This document shows, in pieces, positions 32,778 to 34,483 of a DNA stretch of 34,483 bases. The first letter of the stretch is position 1. Every line of letters begins with the position of its first letter. The stretch is from an uncultured Sinobacteraceae bacterium (GTDB lineage Bacteria > Pseudomonadota > Gammaproteobacteria > Steroidobacterales > Steroidobacteraceae): positions 1 to 34,483 of the forward strand of contig CALEKY010000172.1 in the NCBI GenBank assembly GCA_937902995.1, given 5' to 3'. Both the position numbers and the translations under genes were made by a program. The notes below the pieces were generated by a model. The model ran no database searches, had not been told where the DNA came from, and was given only the letters and a program-made list of their open reading frames with translations.

Positions 32778-33266
32778 ATGGTGCAGCAACCTGCCTTGGA
32801 CCCGAGCGAACTCGCGCGACGCGAGCCCGAGATCGAGGCCGAGTTACGCGATGTCGTCGCGCGACGATGGCAGGGAGATGAGCGACCCGTGGCTCTAGCG
32901 CTGAGCGACACGTTCGCCAAGCTGTTCGGCAAGGAACACAGCCGCCGCGAGCGCGCCGACTTCTTCTTGTTCGTCGCACCCCGCATTCGGCGACTCACGA
33001 TCGAAGCCGGCCGCGCCGGGCGTGCCACCGGAACGCTCAATCTACGTGCCGTCGATCTGGATCAATGGCTCGCAAGGCTCGAAACCGTCGATCCCGAATG
33101 CGTGCGAATGATCGAGCTGCACTATTTCGCCGGCCTCAGCACGCGCGAAACAGCCGCCGTCCTCGGCTACCCCTCCTATTCCGTGATCCGTGAGCTGAGA
33201 TTCGCGAAAGCGTGGCTGCAGGCACGAGTCCGATGGACGGCCCCTGACGAGACTCGTGACTCGTGA
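32778..33266 (+). CDS. ECF sigma-factor-like protein (TIGR02999-like, degenerate N-terminus)
   Basis: This 162-aa protein has a clear sigma region 4-type HTH in its C-terminal half: LDQWLARLETVDPECVRMIELHYFAGLSTRETAAVLGYPSYSVIRELRFAKAWLQ (94-148). The N-terminal half (ELRDVVARRWQGDERPVALALSDTFAKLF, then RADFFLFVAPRIRRLTIEAGRA) follows the plan of the TIGR02999 ECF subgroup. However, the LQPTALVHEAYLRL-type region 2 core is poorly kept. It may therefore act as a regulator rather than a full sigma factor. The ATG at 32778 is chosen; TTG at 32736 is possible. It is divergent from the XRE gene with shared operators. Its last residues ETRDS and stop are encoded by heptamer repeats. Confidence 0.75.
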   Translation: MVQQPALDPSELARREPEIEAELRDVVARRWQGDERPVALALSDTFAKLFGKEHSRRERADFFLFVAPRIRRLTIEAGRAGRATGTLNLRAVDLDQWLARLETVDPECVRMIELHYFAGLSTRETAAVLGYPSYSVIRELRFAKAWLQARVRWTAPDETRDS

Positions 33267-33391
33267 CTCGTGTCGGCGGTCGTCTTGCGACCGTGGAGCT
33301 TCACTGCTTCATGCTTATGTTGGTCGGTCGCTCCGCTTGCGCATGAATCACGATTCGCGGATCACATCCGAGTCACTAGTCACTAGTCACG
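33251..33391. repeat. Heptad element 9: GACTCGT arm and seven-unit inverted arm
   Basis: The left arm (33251-33271) is GACTCGT three times. The right arm (33343-33391) is ATGAATC, ACGATTC, GCGGATC, ACATCCG, AGTCACT, AGTCACT, AGTCACG. On the minus strand this reads as GACTAGT/GACTCGG/GATTCAT-type units, so the arms are inverted relatives. The core (33272-33342) includes GGTCG and CGACC blocks but no GCGCGC pair. The stop codons of both convergent genes (33264-33266 and 33387-33389) lie inside the arms. Confidence 0.88.
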
Positions 33392-34421
33392 TATCGTTGA
33401 TTCTCCACGCCGCCTGATACGAAAGCCCGAGCCGGATGATTTGATTGAGCAGGCTCGGATAATCGATGCCGACGGCACGGGCGGATTCGGGGAAATCTTC
33501 CAGTTCGCTGATGTTCGGGTTGGCGTTGGCCTCGAGCACGAACACACTGCCGTCGGGACGCATCCGGAAATCCATGCGTGCGTAGCCGCTCAAGTACAGC
33601 GCGCGATAGATGCGCTTGGAGAGCTTGTCGAGATAATCGCTCATGCCGTCCGGCAGGTTCTGCGCGGCGGCCGTGCGGATACCGTGCTTCTCCTGATAGC
33701 GGCGATCCCATTTCACTTTACGGGTTGCGATGCCCGCCATGACTTCCGGCAGCGTGCCGAAATCCATCTCCCACACCGGGAACGTTCGCAAGCGTTCGTT
33801 GCCGATCACGCCCACGTACAGCTCGCGGCCTTCGATGTATTCCTCGACGAGCGCATCCGAGTTCGTCTGCTCGTGAATGAACTCGATGCGTTCTTTCAAG
33901 CGCTCGGCGTCGTGAACGATCGAAGCCTGCGCGATGCCGAGCGAAGCATCTTCCGTCGCCGACTTCACGAACAGCGGGAACTTGAGCTTGCGCGGCACTT
34001 TGTAGCGCTGTCCGCGCCGAAAGAGCGCGAACCCGGGCGTCGGAATGCGGTGATACGCGAGAATCTGTTTCGACAAAACCTTGTCGCGCGAGATCATCAT
34101 CCCGCGCGGATTGCAGCCCGTATAAGGTTGGCGCATCAGCTCGAGGAAGGCGACGACGTGCTGATCGTACGTGACGATGCCTTGGAACTCCTCGAGCAGG
34201 TTGAACGCGATATCGGGCTTCCATTCCATGATTGCCGTACGCAGGTCCGAGAGATTGTCGCTGAGACCCAGCGCGCGCACGGCGTGACCGGCCCGCATCA
34301 GACACTGAGTGACGTCGTATTCCGTTCTGAACTCGTCGATCTCCTTCTCCGTATAGCCCTCGAGGCTAGCCGGCGGCACGAGACTCTCGTGCATCAGAAC
34401 CAATACGCGCAGCGGTTTCAT
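33387..34421 (-). CDS. ATP-grasp ligase (D-Ala-D-Ala ligase-like)
   Basis: This 344-aa protein has an ATP-grasp fold and probably joins a carboxylate to an amine or amino acid with ATP. The N-terminal domain starts LRVLVLMHESLVPP. YTGCNPRGMMISRDKVLSKQIL (about 100-121) matches the D-Ala ligase substrate-side helix, and FPLFVKSATEDASLGI holds the ATP-binding lysine. EEYIEGRELYVGVIG follows, and LEANANPNISE has Glu297 and Asn299 as metal ligands. True Ddl proteins are shorter and have different conserved loops, so another peptide-like ligase role is likelier. Its ATG overlaps the stop of the preceding partial gene (ATGA), which suggests coupled translation and a shared task. Confidence 0.88.
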   Translation of the reverse strand: MKPLRVLVLMHESLVPPASLEGYTEKEIDEFRTEYDVTQCLMRAGHAVRALGLSDNLSDLRTAIMEWKPDIAFNLLEEFQGIVTYDQHVVAFLELMRQPYTGCNPRGMMISRDKVLSKQILAYHRIPTPGFALFRRGQRYKVPRKLKFPLFVKSATEDASLGIAQASIVHDAERLKERIEFIHEQTNSDALVEEYIEGRELYVGVIGNERLRTFPVWEMDFGTLPEVMAGIATRKVKWDRRYQEKHGIRTAAAQNLPDGMSDYLDKLSKRIYRALYLSGYARMDFRMRPDGSVFVLEANANPNISELEDFPESARAVGIDYPSLLNQIIRLGLSYQAAWRINDT

Positions 34422-34483
34422 AGAGCGTACCGCTCGCGGTCGCGACGTAGGATATCCATGAGGATGCGCTCCAATACGCCGAG
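34418..34483 (-). CDS. 3' end of an upstream gene overlapping the ATP-grasp gene (partial)
   Basis: An open frame enters from the window edge and ends LRRDRERYAL followed by TGA at 34420-34418. It overlaps the ATP-grasp start by the ATGA arrangement. Only 21 codons are visible, so the family cannot be named. The overlap makes a real, co-transcribed gene likely; in related clusters the neighbour is often a second ATP-grasp protein. Confidence 0.45.
   Translation of the reverse strand, partial: LGVLERILMDILRRDRERYAL

Noticed and set aside
32375..33266. Toxin-antitoxin pair
   Set aside because: The XRE and sigma-like genes are divergent, not an operon, and the partner has a DNA-binding fold rather than a toxin fold.

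Overview
The window looks like a chromosomal segment of a high-GC gammaproteobacterium. I infer the Xanthomonadales/Nevskiales/Steroidobacteraceae neighbourhood from the mix of genes: a biosynthetic-type SpeA, homospermidine synthase, an MetZ-type sulfhydrylase, lipoprotein M13 and S9 peptidases, and a lemA-TPM-TPM cluster. The taxon is not certain. I see no rRNA, tRNA, CRISPR array, integrase or transposase.

Layout. 0.1-12.6 kb, all on the minus strand, is mainly envelope and proteolysis: an exported GH3 glycosidase, an orphan contractile-tail sheath protein, a YpfJ-type zinc peptidase, a rhomboid protease, an L,D-transpeptidase lipoprotein, two TPM-domain proteins behind lemA, an M13 endopeptidase and an alpha/beta hydrolase. 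12.7-19.8 kb holds a 64-aa unknown protein with its own terminator, greB, a degenerate YkvA/DUF1232-like protein, homospermidine synthase, a GST, a mercaptopyruvate-type sulfurtransferase and speA. SpeA makes agmatine towards putrescine and Hss turns putrescine into homospermidine, so two ends of one polyamine route lie here, but the agmatine-to-putrescine step does not. 20.2-26.5 kb contains two near-twin RRM RNA-binding proteins with long leaders, a lipoprotein-type methyltransferase next to an exported succinylglutamate desuccinylase-like enzyme, a P-loop kinase, a NUDIX hydrolase and three unknown proteins. 26.8-34.5 kb contains a HAD hydrolase with metZ, a FIST sensor protein, an S9 peptidase, an XRE regulator divergent from a sigma-factor-like gene across an operator-rich promoter, and an ATP-grasp ligase that overlaps the tail of a partial upstream gene.

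The most unusual signal is not a gene. At least eight intergenic spaces carry arrays of degenerate 7-bp repeats. Most are arranged as two inverted arms around a core of the form GCGCGC-N3-5-GCGCGC. The 7-bp period is kept while the heptamer sequence differs from place to place and even between the two arms of one element. All five convergent gene junctions in the window carry one and none of the five divergent junctions does. In most of them a stop codon lies inside or directly against the array. This resembles REP/BIME elements in location but not in sequence, and it is my main candidate for an undescribed system.
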